Positions 31,539 through 40,497 of a stretch of DNA of 64,000 nucleotides are shown here, piece after piece. The notes below the pieces were generated by a model that was given only the letters and a program-made list of their open reading frames with translations, ran no database searches and was not told the origin of the DNA. Source of the DNA: Micromonospora sp. DSM 45708 (GTDB taxonomy: Bacteria; Actinomycetota; Actinomycetes; Mycobacteriales; Micromonosporaceae); NCBI RefSeq assembly GCF_039566955.1, contig NZ_CP154796.1, positions 3,472,001 through 3,536,000 of the forward strand, given 5' to 3'. The translations under genes were made by a program, and so were the position numbers. Each line of letters starts with the position of its first letter. The first letter of the stretch is position 1.

Positions 31539-31574
31539 AGGGCCCCTTCCGGCCGTACCGACCGGAGGGGCCCT
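31539..31574 (-). terminator. Terminator hairpin of secA2
   Basis: agggccccttccgg (31539-31552) pairs with ccggaggggccct (31562-31574) with one bulged base, 11 bp after the secA2 stop. Confidence 0.8.
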
Positions 31575-31584
31575 GCGATCCGGG

Positions 31585-33879
31585 TCAGCGGGACCCGGAG
31601 ATGAGCCGCCGGCCCACCGAGGCGATCAGCCGGTCCAGCTCCGAGCCGAACGGGTTGTCGTGCACGAGGTACGTCCAGGTGGCGCTCGGCCGCACCAGCT
31701 TCGACGCGTCCGGCTCCCACCCCTCGTCGAACTCGGTCTCCTCGAAGGTGGCGATGGTGCGCGTCTCGATCTCCGGCATCAACGCGTTGAACGCCGGCAC
31801 CGCGCTGCGGTGGAACTCGTCGAGCGGGTCGAGCCGGCCCAGCGCCCGCAGGTGCACACCCTCACGCACCTCGGACAGCTCGGCCAGGTGCTCGGCCCAG
31901 AGCCGGTCCAGGTGGTAGAGCGCGATCGAGCGGGAGACGTCGGCGAGCAGGTCCTCGTCCATCTCGCCGGCCTTCTCCGGCACCCGCTCCAGCAGCATCA
32001 GCGCGGCGATGTCGGTGGTCAGCAGCCGCTCCCGCCGCTCGGCGAGCGCCTTGCGCTGCTGCTCGATCACGTGGCTGTAGCGCCAGGTGTTGCGGTGGAT
32101 CTCGTGGTTGACGCCCTCGGCGACCCGCTGGGCGTGCTCGACCGCGTAGTCCACCTGCGGGTCGGTGACCAGACCGTCGGCGTTCATCCGGGGCGACGCC
32201 GGCACGGTGTCGCCGGCGTGCCGGACGACCAGGTCGTCCTCCAGGCTGACGAAGAAGACCGACCCGCCCGGGTCGCCCTGCCGGCCGGCCCGGCCGCGCA
32301 GCTGGTCGTCGACCCGGCGGCTGTCGTGCCGGCCGCTGCCGATCACGTAGAGGCCGCCCAGCTCGGCCACCCGCTCCCGGTCGGACTGGTCGCTGCCACC
32401 GAGCCGGATGTCGACGCCCCGGCCGGCCATCTGCGTGGAGACCGTCACCGCGCCGTGCGCGCCGGCCTCGGCGATGATGCCGGCCTCCTCGTCGTCGTTC
32501 TTGGCGTTGAGCACCACGCACGACACGCCGGCGGCGTGCAGCGCGGCGGCCAGCCCCTCGGACTCCTTCACGTCGAGCGTGCCGACCAGCACCGGACGCC
32601 CCGCCTGGTGGCAGCGCGTGATCTCGTCGACCAGCGCCTCCTCCTTCTCGGCGCGGGTGGCGTAGATCCGGTCCGGCTCGTCCTCCCGGACGCACGGGGT
32701 GTTCGGCGGGATCACCGCCACCTCGAGGCCGAAGAACTCGCGGAGCTGGTCACCGACGAGCACCGCGGTCGCGGTCATCCCGCAGACGGTCGGGTAGAGC
32801 GCGATGTACGCCTGCACGGTGACCGTGCCCAGCACCTCGCCCTCGGCGCTGGCGTCCAGCCCCTCCTTCGCCTCGACCGCGGCCTGGAGCCCGTCCGGCC
32901 AGCGGCGGCGCTGCGCGACCCGGCCGCGCATCTCGTCGATCAGCTCGACCGAGTCGTCCCGCACGATGTAGTCGACGTCGCGGTGCAGCAGCGCGTGCGC
33001 GTGCAGCGCCACGTTCACCGCGGAGAGCTGCCCGACGTGCTCGGCGTCGTACAGGTCGATGCCGCCGAGCTTCGCCTCGACCGTGGCCAGGCCGACCGAG
33101 GTGAAGGCGACGCTGCGACCGTCCTCGGCGACCGTGTAGTGCTTGCCCTTGCGCAGGCCGCGTACCAGCGCGGCGGCGGCGTGCACCGGGTCCTGCTCGC
33201 CCGGGACCGCGCCGGCGAGCACCATCGGCACCCGCGCCTCGTCGATGAGGATCGAGTCGGCCTCGTCCACGATGGCGGTCTTCAGCGGCGGCTGCACCCG
33301 GTCGGCCACGTCGGTGGCGAGCTGGTCGCGCAGGTAGTCGAAGCCGGCCTCGCTGACCGACACGTAGGTGACGTCGCAGCGGTACGCGGCGCGGCGCTCC
33401 TCCGGGGTGGACGCCTCGTTGACCCACCCGACGGTGAGCCCGAGCAGCGTGTAGACCGGCTGCATCCACTCGGCGTCGCGGCGGGCCAGGTAGTCGTTGA
33501 CGGTGAGCACGTGCACCGGGCCGTTGCCGAGCCGGACGTGCCCGTACGCGGCGACGGTCGCGGTGAGCGTCTTGCCCTCACCGGTGGCCATCTCCGCGAC
33601 CTTGCCGGAGAGCAGCGCCATGGCGCCGAGCAGCTGCACGTCGTAGGGACGCTGGTCGAGCCCGCGGCGGGCCGCCTCGCGCCCGATCGCGCAGATCTCC
33701 TCGTACTTCTCGGCCCGGCCGGCGGCCTCGGTCAGCTCGGCGTCGGTGAGCTTCTCCAGCTCGGCCTCGCGCGACTCGATCGCCGGCAGCAGCTTCTCCA
33801 GCGGGGCCAGGTCGACCGTCGTCCCCGGGCGCTGGAGGAACCGGCGGAACCTGGTCTTGAACCGTTGCGACACACCCAT
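31585..33879 (-). CDS. secA2: SecA2-type preprotein translocase ATPase
   Basis: A 764-aa SecA paralogue. Walker A is AEMATGEGKTLTATV (GEGKT about 100-104), VHVLTVNDYLARRDAEWM and IVDEADSILIDEARVPM (about 200) are the next helicase motifs, and VSTQMAGRGVDIRLGG and DDQLRGRAGRQGDPG are motifs V and VI. It lacks the C-terminal zinc-binding Cys cluster of housekeeping SecA and is shorter, as is usual for SecA2, which exports a limited substrate set. ATG at 33879 is preferred over a TTG three codons upstream. No accessory secretion gene is adjacent. Confidence 0.88.
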   Translation of the reverse strand: MGVSQRFKTRFRRFLQRPGTTVDLAPLEKLLPAIESREAELEKLTDAELTEAAGRAEKYEEICAIGREAARRGLDQRPYDVQLLGAMALLSGKVAEMATGEGKTLTATVAAYGHVRLGNGPVHVLTVNDYLARRDAEWMQPVYTLLGLTVGWVNEASTPEERRAAYRCDVTYVSVSEAGFDYLRDQLATDVADRVQPPLKTAIVDEADSILIDEARVPMVLAGAVPGEQDPVHAAAALVRGLRKGKHYTVAEDGRSVAFTSVGLATVEAKLGGIDLYDAEHVGQLSAVNVALHAHALLHRDVDYIVRDDSVELIDEMRGRVAQRRRWPDGLQAAVEAKEGLDASAEGEVLGTVTVQAYIALYPTVCGMTATAVLVGDQLREFFGLEVAVIPPNTPCVREDEPDRIYATRAEKEEALVDEITRCHQAGRPVLVGTLDVKESEGLAAALHAAGVSCVVLNAKNDDEEAGIIAEAGAHGAVTVSTQMAGRGVDIRLGGSDQSDRERVAELGGLYVIGSGRHDSRRVDDQLRGRAGRQGDPGGSVFFVSLEDDLVVRHAGDTVPASPRMNADGLVTDPQVDYAVEHAQRVAEGVNHEIHRNTWRYSHVIEQQRKALAERRERLLTTDIAALMLLERVPEKAGEMDEDLLADVSRSIALYHLDRLWAEHLAELSEVREGVHLRALGRLDPLDEFHRSAVPAFNALMPEIETRTIATFEETEFDEGWEPDASKLVRPSATWTYLVHDNPFGSELDRLIASVGRRLISGSR

Positions 33880-33988
33880 GAGCGGCAACGGTACGCGAAC
33901 CGCAGCCGATTGTGACCCCCGCCCGCCACCGGGGCCGGGTCGTGTCCGGAATTCGCCCGCCCGGCCGGTTCCGACGCCTCCGGGCGGA

Positions 33989-35734
33989 TCAGGCCACGAG
34001 CAGTTGGTGGGCGGCCAGCTCCCGGTAGAGCGGGCTGGTGGTGGTCAGCTCGTCGTGGGTGCCGACCCCCACCACCCGGCCGCCGTCGAGCACCACGATC
34101 TGGTCGGCGTCCACCACGGTGGAGAGCCGGTGCGCCACGATCAGCAGGGTGCGGCGCACCGACACCGCGTCGATCGCCCGGCGCAGCGCCGCCTCGTTGC
34201 GGGCGTCGAGGTTGCTGGTCGGCTCGTCGAGCAGCAGCACCGGCGGCCCGGCCAGCAACGCCCGGGCGATGGCCAGCCGCTGCCGCTCCCCGCCGGAGAG
34301 CAGCACGCCGCCCTCCCCCACCTGCACGTCCAGCCCGTCGGCGGTCCGGTCGGCCAGGTGTCCCAGGTTGACCTCGTCGAGCACCGCGCGCAGCCGGTCG
34401 TCGGGGGCCTCCGGCGCGGTGATCAGCAGGTTGTCCCGCAGCGTGCCGGCGAGCACCGGCGCCTCCTGCTCGACGTAGCCGAGCCGGGCGCGCAGCGCGT
34501 CCCGGGGCAGCTCCCGCACGTCCACGCCGTCCAGGCGTACCGCGCCCTCGCCCACCTCGTAGAAACGCTCGACGAGCGCCAGCAGGGTGGACTTGCCGGC
34601 GCCGGACGGACCCACCAGGGCGGTGCGGGTGCCGGCCGGCACCGTGAAGCTCACCTCGTGCAGCACCGCCGGGCCGCCGGGATAACCGAAGCCGACCCGC
34701 TCGAACTCCACCCGGGCCGGGGCGTCGGCGGCCGGTGCGGCCACCGGGCCGGGGCGGTCACCGGCGCCCTCGTCCGGCACGGTGAGGATCTCCTCGATCC
34801 GGGCCAGCGCGCCCAGGCCGCTCTGCAACTGGGTGTACGCGTGCACCGCCTGGCCCAGCGGCAGCACCAGGAAGAACAGGAACATCACGAACGCGACCAG
34901 GTCGCCCACGCCGATCGCCCCGGCCGCCACCCGCGCCCCGCCCACGGCCAGCACCAGCAGGAACGCGCCCTGCACGGTGACCGTGCCGGCCGGCCCCACC
35001 ACCGCCTGGGCGCGGGCCACCCGCAGCCCGGCGTCGTACGCCGCGGTCGCGCTCGTCACCACGGTGCCGGTCTCCCGCTCCTCGGCGCGGCTGGCCCGGA
35101 TGGTCCGGGCCGCGGAGATGGCCCGCTCGACGGCCGAGGTCATCTCCCCGACGCGTTCCTGGGCGCGGCGGGCCAGCCCGCGCACCCGGCGGGCGACCGT
35201 GACGGCGAAGCCCACGCCGACCGCGACCGACGCCAGCGTCACCCCGAACAGCAGCGGGTCCAGCAGCAGCATGGCGGTGCCGGCGCCGACCACCATCACC
35301 GCCCCGGTGACGGTCTCGAAGAGGCCGGACGTGACCACCGCGCGCAGCAACGTGGTGTCGGCGCCCACCCGGGACAGCAGGTCGCCGGTGCGGCGCCGGT
35401 CGTACTCGACGATCGGCAGCCGCAGCAGGTGCCCGGCGAGCCGCCGCCGGACGCCCAGCACAAGCCCTTCGGCGGTGCGTTGCAGCAGGTAGTCGCGGAG
35501 CCCGCCGAGCAGCGCGCCGGCCACCACCAGGGCGACCAGCGCCACCACCAGCGTGGTGGCCGGGCGGCCGGCGGTGATCCGGTCCAGCACGGTGCGGGTG
35601 AGCAGCGGTTGGGCGAGCGCGGCGGCGGCCCCGGTGAGCGACAGCGCGCCCACCGCGACGAGGGTGCCGCGGTGGGCGCGCAGGTAGGGCAGCAGAGCGG
35701 CGAGTCCCGGCGTCGGGCCGGCGTCGGCGGTCAT
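33989..35734 (-). CDS. ABC transporter, fused permease and ATPase
   Basis: A 581-aa half-transporter. Six membrane spans occupy residues 20-300 (exporter type). The ATPase half has Walker A ALVGPSGAGKSTLLALVE (about 365-382), Q-loop YVEQEAPVLAG, signature LLSGGERQRLAIARALL, Walker B PVLLLDEPTSNLDA and H-loop IVAHRLSTV. It probably functions as a homodimeric exporter of a lipid or drug. It stands alone on the minus strand between secA2 and the dehydrogenase gene. ATG at 35734. Confidence 0.92.
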   Translation of the reverse strand: MTADAGPTPGLAALLPYLRAHRGTLVAVGALSLTGAAAALAQPLLTRTVLDRITAGRPATTLVVALVALVVAGALLGGLRDYLLQRTAEGLVLGVRRRLAGHLLRLPIVEYDRRRTGDLLSRVGADTTLLRAVVTSGLFETVTGAVMVVGAGTAMLLLDPLLFGVTLASVAVGVGFAVTVARRVRGLARRAQERVGEMTSAVERAISAARTIRASRAEERETGTVVTSATAAYDAGLRVARAQAVVGPAGTVTVQGAFLLVLAVGGARVAAGAIGVGDLVAFVMFLFFLVLPLGQAVHAYTQLQSGLGALARIEEILTVPDEGAGDRPGPVAAPAADAPARVEFERVGFGYPGGPAVLHEVSFTVPAGTRTALVGPSGAGKSTLLALVERFYEVGEGAVRLDGVDVRELPRDALRARLGYVEQEAPVLAGTLRDNLLITAPEAPDDRLRAVLDEVNLGHLADRTADGLDVQVGEGGVLLSGGERQRLAIARALLAGPPVLLLDEPTSNLDARNEAALRRAIDAVSVRRTLLIVAHRLSTVVDADQIVVLDGGRVVGVGTHDELTTTSPLYRELAAHQLLVA

Positions 35735-35765
35735 GACCGAACGGTAGTCGGGTCCGGCACGCCGT

Positions 35766-35783
35766 CCGGGCCGGCGGGCCCGG
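35766..35783 (-). terminator. Short hairpin after the dehydrogenase gene
   Basis: ccgggcc (35766-35772) pairs with ggcccgg (35777-35783) over a 4-base loop immediately beyond the stop at 35784. Confidence 0.55.
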
Positions 35784-36872
35784 TCAGCCGGTCAGCACCA
35801 CCTGCAACTCCGAGCGGCGACGCTCGGCCAGGTCGGTGAGCAGGGCCGGCGCCTCGTCCAGCGGCACCACGGCGGAGACGAGGTGCTTGCGGATCTGGTC
35901 GCCGTACTGGCGCAGCAGCTCGATCGTCTCCGCGGAGAGCCGCTCCCGGTCCCAGGTCGGGGCCAGCCCGCGCGGCACCCGGCCGATCTGCGCGCAGCGC
36001 AGCGACAGCCCGTTGTGGTGGAACTCCTCGCCGAGCCGGACCGCGTCCGCGCCGCCCTGGTAGAACGCCAGGTCGATCACCGTGCCCTGGGGCCGCAGCA
36101 GCCGCAGCGCGAGCTGCAACGCCCAGTCCTGGCCACGGCACTGGAAGACCACGTCCGCGCCCCGGTCCCCGGCGGCGTGGTTCCACCGGGTCTTGAGCAC
36201 CGTGCCCGGGTCGTCCGCCTCCGGGTCGAGCGTCTCCAGGCCGAGCGCCTCGGCCACCTGCCGGCGGGCCGGGGTGGGGTCCACCACGACCACCGAGGCG
36301 GCGCCGTGACGGCGGGCGAACAGCGCGGTGAGCAGCGCGACCACGCCGCTGCCGACCACCGCCACCCGGCGGCCACGGACCCCGTCGCCCAGCGTCCGGA
36401 CGTCGGTGCCGCAGAGGTCCGCGGCGGCGTGCAGCAGCCCGTTGGCGCAGATCGGCCCCATGTGCGCCACGTAGACGCCGAGCAGCGGATCGAGGTCGTC
36501 GGGCAGCGGCACGAACCGCTCGGCGACCGGGTCGGCCACCCAGCCGCTGCGGTGCCCGTACGTCATCGCGCCGACCGTGCCCACCGCGACCGCCGGGGTG
36601 CGGCTCTCCACCACGCGGCCGACCTGCATGTAACCGAGCCGGGTCACCGGGTACGGGGTGCTCGCCTCCCCCGGCTGGAACAGCCCGAGACCGGCGTTCC
36701 AGGTGACGTGCAGGTACGGGTTGGTGCCCTTGACGTAGCTCAGCTCGGTGCCGGCGGAGACGCCGCTGTAGAGCGTCTCCACCCGGAACGTGCCCTCGCG
36801 CAGCTCGGGCGCGTCCTGCTCGATCAGCTCGACCCGGCCCGGACCGTTGACCACCACCACCCGGTCACGCAT
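35784..36872 (-). CDS. Zinc-binding alcohol dehydrogenase-like protein
   Basis: A 362-aa MDR-fold dehydrogenase. The cofactor fold has VRGRRVAVVGSGVVALLTAL (about 162-181) and ends strand 2 with VVVVDPTPARR. The catalytic-zinc Cys region of classical enzymes is changed to YSGVSAGTELSYVKGTNPYL (about 35-54), the form seen in sugar-pathway members, and the structural Cys4 lobe is absent. It starts inside the end of the Gfo/Idh gene (8-bp overlap), so the two act together, probably oxidising or epimerising a sugar intermediate. Divergent glycosyltransferase genes fit a glycoside pathway. Confidence 0.82.
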   Translation of the reverse strand: MRDRVVVVNGPGRVELIEQDAPELREGTFRVETLYSGVSAGTELSYVKGTNPYLHVTWNAGLGLFQPGEASTPYPVTRLGYMQVGRVVESRTPAVAVGTVGAMTYGHRSGWVADPVAERFVPLPDDLDPLLGVYVAHMGPICANGLLHAAADLCGTDVRTLGDGVRGRRVAVVGSGVVALLTALFARRHGAASVVVVDPTPARRQVAEALGLETLDPEADDPGTVLKTRWNHAAGDRGADVVFQCRGQDWALQLALRLLRPQGTVIDLAFYQGGADAVRLGEEFHHNGLSLRCAQIGRVPRGLAPTWDRERLSAETIELLRQYGDQIRKHLVSAVVPLDEAPALLTDLAERRRSELQVVLTG

Positions 36873-37878
36873 CGACTGTCACCCCCGCGTCGGCCACCAC
36901 GGCGGTGGTCCGGGCCGCCGGGCCGGTCGGCAGCGCCACCGGCCGGCCGGTCCGCGCCGACTCGGCCAGCGCGAGCGCCAGCCGTTGGGTGCGCAGCGCC
37001 TCGGCGTACGGGACGCGCACGTCGTCGCCGACGCCGCGGACCGCGTCGACGAACGCCCGGTCGACGGCGATCCGCGCGTCGTCCGGGTCGGCGGGCAGGT
37101 GCCGCTCGCCGTCGGCGTCGGAGATCGTCAGGCCGTCCTCGGCCAGCGACAGGGCCAGCCCGTCGGCCAGGATCTCCAGGCCGGCCCGGTGCTTCCAGGT
37201 GAGCACGCAGGCTGCGGCGAGCGTGCCGACCGCACCGGAGTCGAACCGCAGCGTGGCCGCGGTCACCGAGTCGATGTCGGCGCCGTCGACCGGCGGCGGG
37301 GTGCCGTCGCCGTACGCGGTCACCTCGGTGACCTCGCCGACCAGCACCCGGATCAGGTCGAGCACGTGCGCGGCCTGCTCCACCACCGGGCCGCCGGACC
37401 GGTCCCGCCGCGCCCACCACGCCACCGGCGGCACCTTGTCCAGCCAGGCCCCGTTGACCATCCGCACCGGACGGTCGGCGAGCAGCCGCCGGGCCTCCTC
37501 GACCACGCCCAGGTACCGCCAGTGGTGGCCGACGCCGGTGCGCAGCCCACGCTGCTCCACCAGCGCGGCGACCCGCTCGGCCGTCTCCAGGTCGACCGCG
37601 ACCGGCTTCTCCACGAACATCGGCACGCCGGCGGCGATCACCGCCTCCTCGGCCGGGCCGTGCGCGAACGGCGGCACGCAGACGTACACCGCGTCCGGGC
37701 CGGCGGCGAGCAGCTCGTCCACGTCCCGGAAGACCCGACCGCCGTACGTGCCGGCGAGCGCCTCCGCCGCCTCCGCCGCGACGTCGGTCACGCCGAGTAG
37801 TTCCACGCCCTCGAAGCCCGTGAGCACCCGGGCGTGGCGTTGCGCCACCCCACCGGCCCCGACCAGTCCCACCCGCAT
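36865..37878 (-). CDS. Gfo/Idh/MocA-family oxidoreductase
   Basis: A 337-aa NAD(P)-dependent sugar oxidoreductase. The Rossmann motif MRVGLVGAGGVAQRHARVL is at the N-terminus, EKPVAVDLETAERVAALVE (EKP about 99-101) is the family signature, and GHHWRYLGVVEEARR and GGPVVEQAAHVLDLIRVLVG (catalytic His) follow. ATG at 37878 is set by the Rossmann start. It is co-translated with the dehydrogenase downstream. Substrate unknown; likely an inositol or hexose derivative. Confidence 0.9.
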   Translation of the reverse strand: MRVGLVGAGGVAQRHARVLTGFEGVELLGVTDVAAEAAEALAGTYGGRVFRDVDELLAAGPDAVYVCVPPFAHGPAEEAVIAAGVPMFVEKPVAVDLETAERVAALVEQRGLRTGVGHHWRYLGVVEEARRLLADRPVRMVNGAWLDKVPPVAWWARRDRSGGPVVEQAAHVLDLIRVLVGEVTEVTAYGDGTPPPVDGADIDSVTAATLRFDSGAVGTLAAACVLTWKHRAGLEILADGLALSLAEDGLTISDADGERHLPADPDDARIAVDRAFVDAVRGVGDDVRVPYAEALRTQRLALALAESARTGRPVALPTGPAARTTAVVADAGVTVDA

Positions 37879-38061
37879 CCTGCCGCCCTCTCGACGTGAC
37901 TGAAAGCCTGCGGACAGCACTCCCCCGGCCGGTACGCCGGCAAACGCGACCGCGGGCGCAACGTGACGTTCATCCCGGTGATCAGGTGCTTCGGCAGGAT
38001 GCGGTTAGCGCGGGCGCCGTTCTGGGAAAACCAGAGTCCGCGATTCCGCCACTAATGGGGG

Positions 38062-39081
38062 GTGCCCGTGCGGGAATCAGATTCGACCGTCTCACCGGTG
38101 GTGGAGGCGTGGGCCACGTACCGAACCAGTACGGCCGACGACTGGCCGGCGCACCGGCTGGTGCGGGCCAAGGGTGGCAACCGGGTCAGCGTGGTGCTGC
38201 CGGCGCGCAACGAGGAGGCGACGGTCGGCGCGATCGTGTCGACCATCCGCGAGCACCTGATGGACCGGGTGCCGCTCGTCGACGAGCTGATCGTGGTGGA
38301 CTCCCGGTCCACCGACCGGACCGCCCAGGTGGCCCGCGCGGCCGGCGCCGAGGTGGTGGGGCAGGACGCGATGACGCGTGGGCTGCCGCGGCTCACCGGC
38401 AAGGGCGACGCGCTGTGGGCCGGGCTGGCCGCGGCCGAGGGGGACGTGGTCGCGTTCGTCGACGCCGACCTGCGCGAGTTCCGGCCGCACTTCGTCACCG
38501 GGCTGCTCGGGCCGCTGCTCATCGACCCGAGCGTGGAGTTCGTCAAGGGCTTCTACCACCGGCCGCTGGTCGGTGCGACGGGCGTGGAGCCCGACGGCGG
38601 CGGCCGGGTGACGGAGCTGATGGCCCGACCGCTGCTCAACCTGTTCTGGCCCGAGCTGGCCGGCTTCGTGCAGCCGTTGGCCGGCGAGTACGCGGGCCGC
38701 CGCACGGTGCTGGAGCGGGTGCCGTTCGTCACCGGGTACGGCGTCGAGACGGCGATGCTCATCGACCTGCTGGAGCTGGTCGGGCTGGACGCGCTGGCCC
38801 AGGTCGACCTCGGCCAGCGCAAGCACCGACACCAGGACACCGCCGCGCTGGGCCGGATGTCGGCGCAGATCATGCTGACCGCCTGGTCCCGGCTCCAGCG
38901 GCGCGGCTGGGCGGCGCCCGGGACGATGCCGACCCCGATGCTCACCCAGTTCCGTCGGGGCGGCTCCGAGACGCTGCCCAACCTGGACCGGGAGATCGTC
39001 GTCAACGACGTCTCGGTCGAGGAACGCCCACCGCTGGCCGAGTTGCGCCACCGCGTCCCGCGCCGCCGGGTCGCCGCATGA
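38062..39081 (+). CDS. gpgS: Glucosyl-3-phosphoglycerate synthase (GT81)
   Basis: A 339-aa GT-A glycosyltransferase closely resembling mycobacterial GpgS. Shared segments are VSVVLPARNEEATVGAIV (about 43-60), DELIVVDSRSTDRT, GKGDALWAGLAAAEGD, the metal motif VAFVDADL (DAD), EFVKGFYHRPL, GGGRVTELMARPLL, LAGEYAGRR, VPFVTGYGVE and LGQRKHRHQ. It transfers glucose from UDP-glucose to 3-phosphoglycerate, first step of methylglucose lipopolysaccharide or glucosylglycerate synthesis. The start is GTG 38062 (or 38068). GTTA-N16-GGGAA at 38004-38028 is a weak SigB/F-like promoter candidate. Confidence 0.88.
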   Translation: MPVRESDSTVSPVVEAWATYRTSTADDWPAHRLVRAKGGNRVSVVLPARNEEATVGAIVSTIREHLMDRVPLVDELIVVDSRSTDRTAQVARAAGAEVVGQDAMTRGLPRLTGKGDALWAGLAAAEGDVVAFVDADLREFRPHFVTGLLGPLLIDPSVEFVKGFYHRPLVGATGVEPDGGGRVTELMARPLLNLFWPELAGFVQPLAGEYAGRRTVLERVPFVTGYGVETAMLIDLLELVGLDALAQVDLGQRKHRHQDTAALGRMSAQIMLTAWSRLQRRGWAAPGTMPTPMLTQFRRGGSETLPNLDREIVVNDVSVEERPPLAELRHRVPRRRVAA

Positions 39082-39109
39082 CCCTCACATCCGAGAGAAG
39101 AGGCAGCGC

Positions 39110-40264
39110 ATGACGCTCACCGTGCTGATGAACGCCGGCCCGTGGCTGTCCGTGCCGCCGCCCGGGTACGGCGGGATCGAGAACGTGGTGGCCACGCTGG
39201 TGCCGGAGCTGCGCCGGCTCGGCGTACGGGTGGTGCTCGCCTCGGTGGAGAGCAGCACGCTGCCGGTCGACGAGCGGATCGCGGTCTTCCCGGACGGGCA
39301 GTTCCCCGCGTTGCAGCGGCCGTACAACCAGGTCTGCGGCGTGTCCCAGGCGCACCTGGCGCACGTGGTGCGGGCGCTGCACTCCCGCGACGACATCGAC
39401 CTGGTGCACGACCATGTGGAGGCGGTCGGGCTGGCCACCCTGGCCGCGATGGGCCCGGACGCGCCGCCGGTGCTGCACACGCTGCACTGGGACCTGGCCA
39501 AGCATCCGGAGCTGTACGGCAACCTCGACGGCGGTGACCGGGTGCGGGTCAACGGGGTGTCCGCCTCGCAGCTCGCCCGCGCTCCCCGCGCGCTGCGGGA
39601 GCACTCGGTCGGCCACGTGCACCTGTCCACCCCGCTGGCGGTCGACGCGGACCGCCGTCCGGCGGCCCCGAAGGGCGACCACGTGGTGATCCTCGGCCGG
39701 ATCAACCCGGGCAAGGGGCAGGACCTGGGTGCCCGGCTGGCCCGGGAGGTCGGCTTCCCGCTGGTGCTGGCCGGCCCGGTCGGGCCGTACCACCGGCCGG
39801 CGGACCTGGCCGCGGCCGGCGACGAGGCGCGGCAGAACCCGGACGTGCGGTTCTTCCACGACCACGTCGCCCCGTACGTCGACGGCGACCTGGTGCGCTG
39901 GGTCGGCACGGTGGCCGGGCAGGAGCGCGACGACCTGGTCGCCTCGGCGCGCGCGTCGTTGTTCCCGCTGCGCTGGGAGGAGCCGGGCGGCACGGCGGTG
40001 GTCGAGTCGCTGTCGCTGGGCACGCCGGTGGTGGCCACCGCCCGGGGCTGCCTGCCGGAGCTGATCGCGCCCGGCCGTACCGGCCTGCTCACCACCGACG
40101 AGGAGGAGCTGGGCGACCTGGTGCTCGCCGCCGGCCGGCTGGACGCCGACGAGTGCCGGCGCGAGGCGGCCGACCGGTTCACCCCGGCCCGGATGGCCGA
40201 GCGTTACGTCGAGCTCTACGACCGGGTCCGCCAGGGCGCCACGCGGTCGTTGCAGCCCGCCTGA
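39110..40264 (+). CDS. GT4-family glycosyltransferase
   Basis: A 384-aa GT-B glycosyltransferase. The N-terminal loop LSVPPPGYGGIENVVATL (about 13-30) binds the acceptor side, VVILGRINPGKGQDLGARLA (about 189-208) opens the nucleotide-sugar domain, and FPLRWEEPGGTAVVESLSLG with TPVVATARGCLPELI carry the Glu pair typical of retaining GT4. It starts 28 bp after gpgS behind gagaagaggc, so the two are co-transcribed and likely act on the same glycoside. The product is unknown. Confidence 0.88.
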   Translation: MTLTVLMNAGPWLSVPPPGYGGIENVVATLVPELRRLGVRVVLASVESSTLPVDERIAVFPDGQFPALQRPYNQVCGVSQAHLAHVVRALHSRDDIDLVHDHVEAVGLATLAAMGPDAPPVLHTLHWDLAKHPELYGNLDGGDRVRVNGVSASQLARAPRALREHSVGHVHLSTPLAVDADRRPAAPKGDHVVILGRINPGKGQDLGARLAREVGFPLVLAGPVGPYHRPADLAAAGDEARQNPDVRFFHDHVAPYVDGDLVRWVGTVAGQERDDLVASARASLFPLRWEEPGGTAVVESLSLGTPVVATARGCLPELIAPGRTGLLTTDEEELGDLVLAAGRLDADECRREAADRFTPARMAERYVELYDRVRQGATRSLQPA

Positions 40265-40299
40265 TCGAGGGCATCATCGCCGGCCCGGCCGCCGGTTCG

Positions 40300-40440
40300 G
40301 CGGCCGGGCCGGCGTGCGTCGCGGCCGGGCCGGCGTGCGTCGCGGCCGGGCCGGCGTGCGTCGCGGCCGGGCCGGCGTGCGTCGCGGCCGGGCCGGCGTG
40401 CGTCGCGGCCGGGCCGGCGTGCGTCGCGGCCGGGCCGGCG
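40300..40440. repeat. Perfect 21-bp tandem repeat (minisatellite), 6 full plus one partial copy
   Basis: gcggccgggccggcgtgcgt plus c repeats exactly from 40300 to 40425 (six copies), then a 15-base partial copy to 40440. It lies between the GT4 stop (40264) and the DUF4383 start (40498). The unit is a multiple of three, and one frame reads ACVAAGP repeats in frame with DUF4383, but no start or Shine-Dalgarno supports translation. Confidence 0.95.
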
Positions 40441-40497
40441 TTTGCCGCCGGGTGGGCCGGGGAAACCGTCGGCTCCCGCGGTGGCGAGGAGGCCGGC

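Noticed and set aside
40153-40497. Reading the 21-bp minisatellite as part of a longer DUF4383 protein
   Set aside because: The frame is open, but it begins inside the GT4 gene with no Shine-Dalgarno; GTG 40498 has an ideal one and gives the normal family length.
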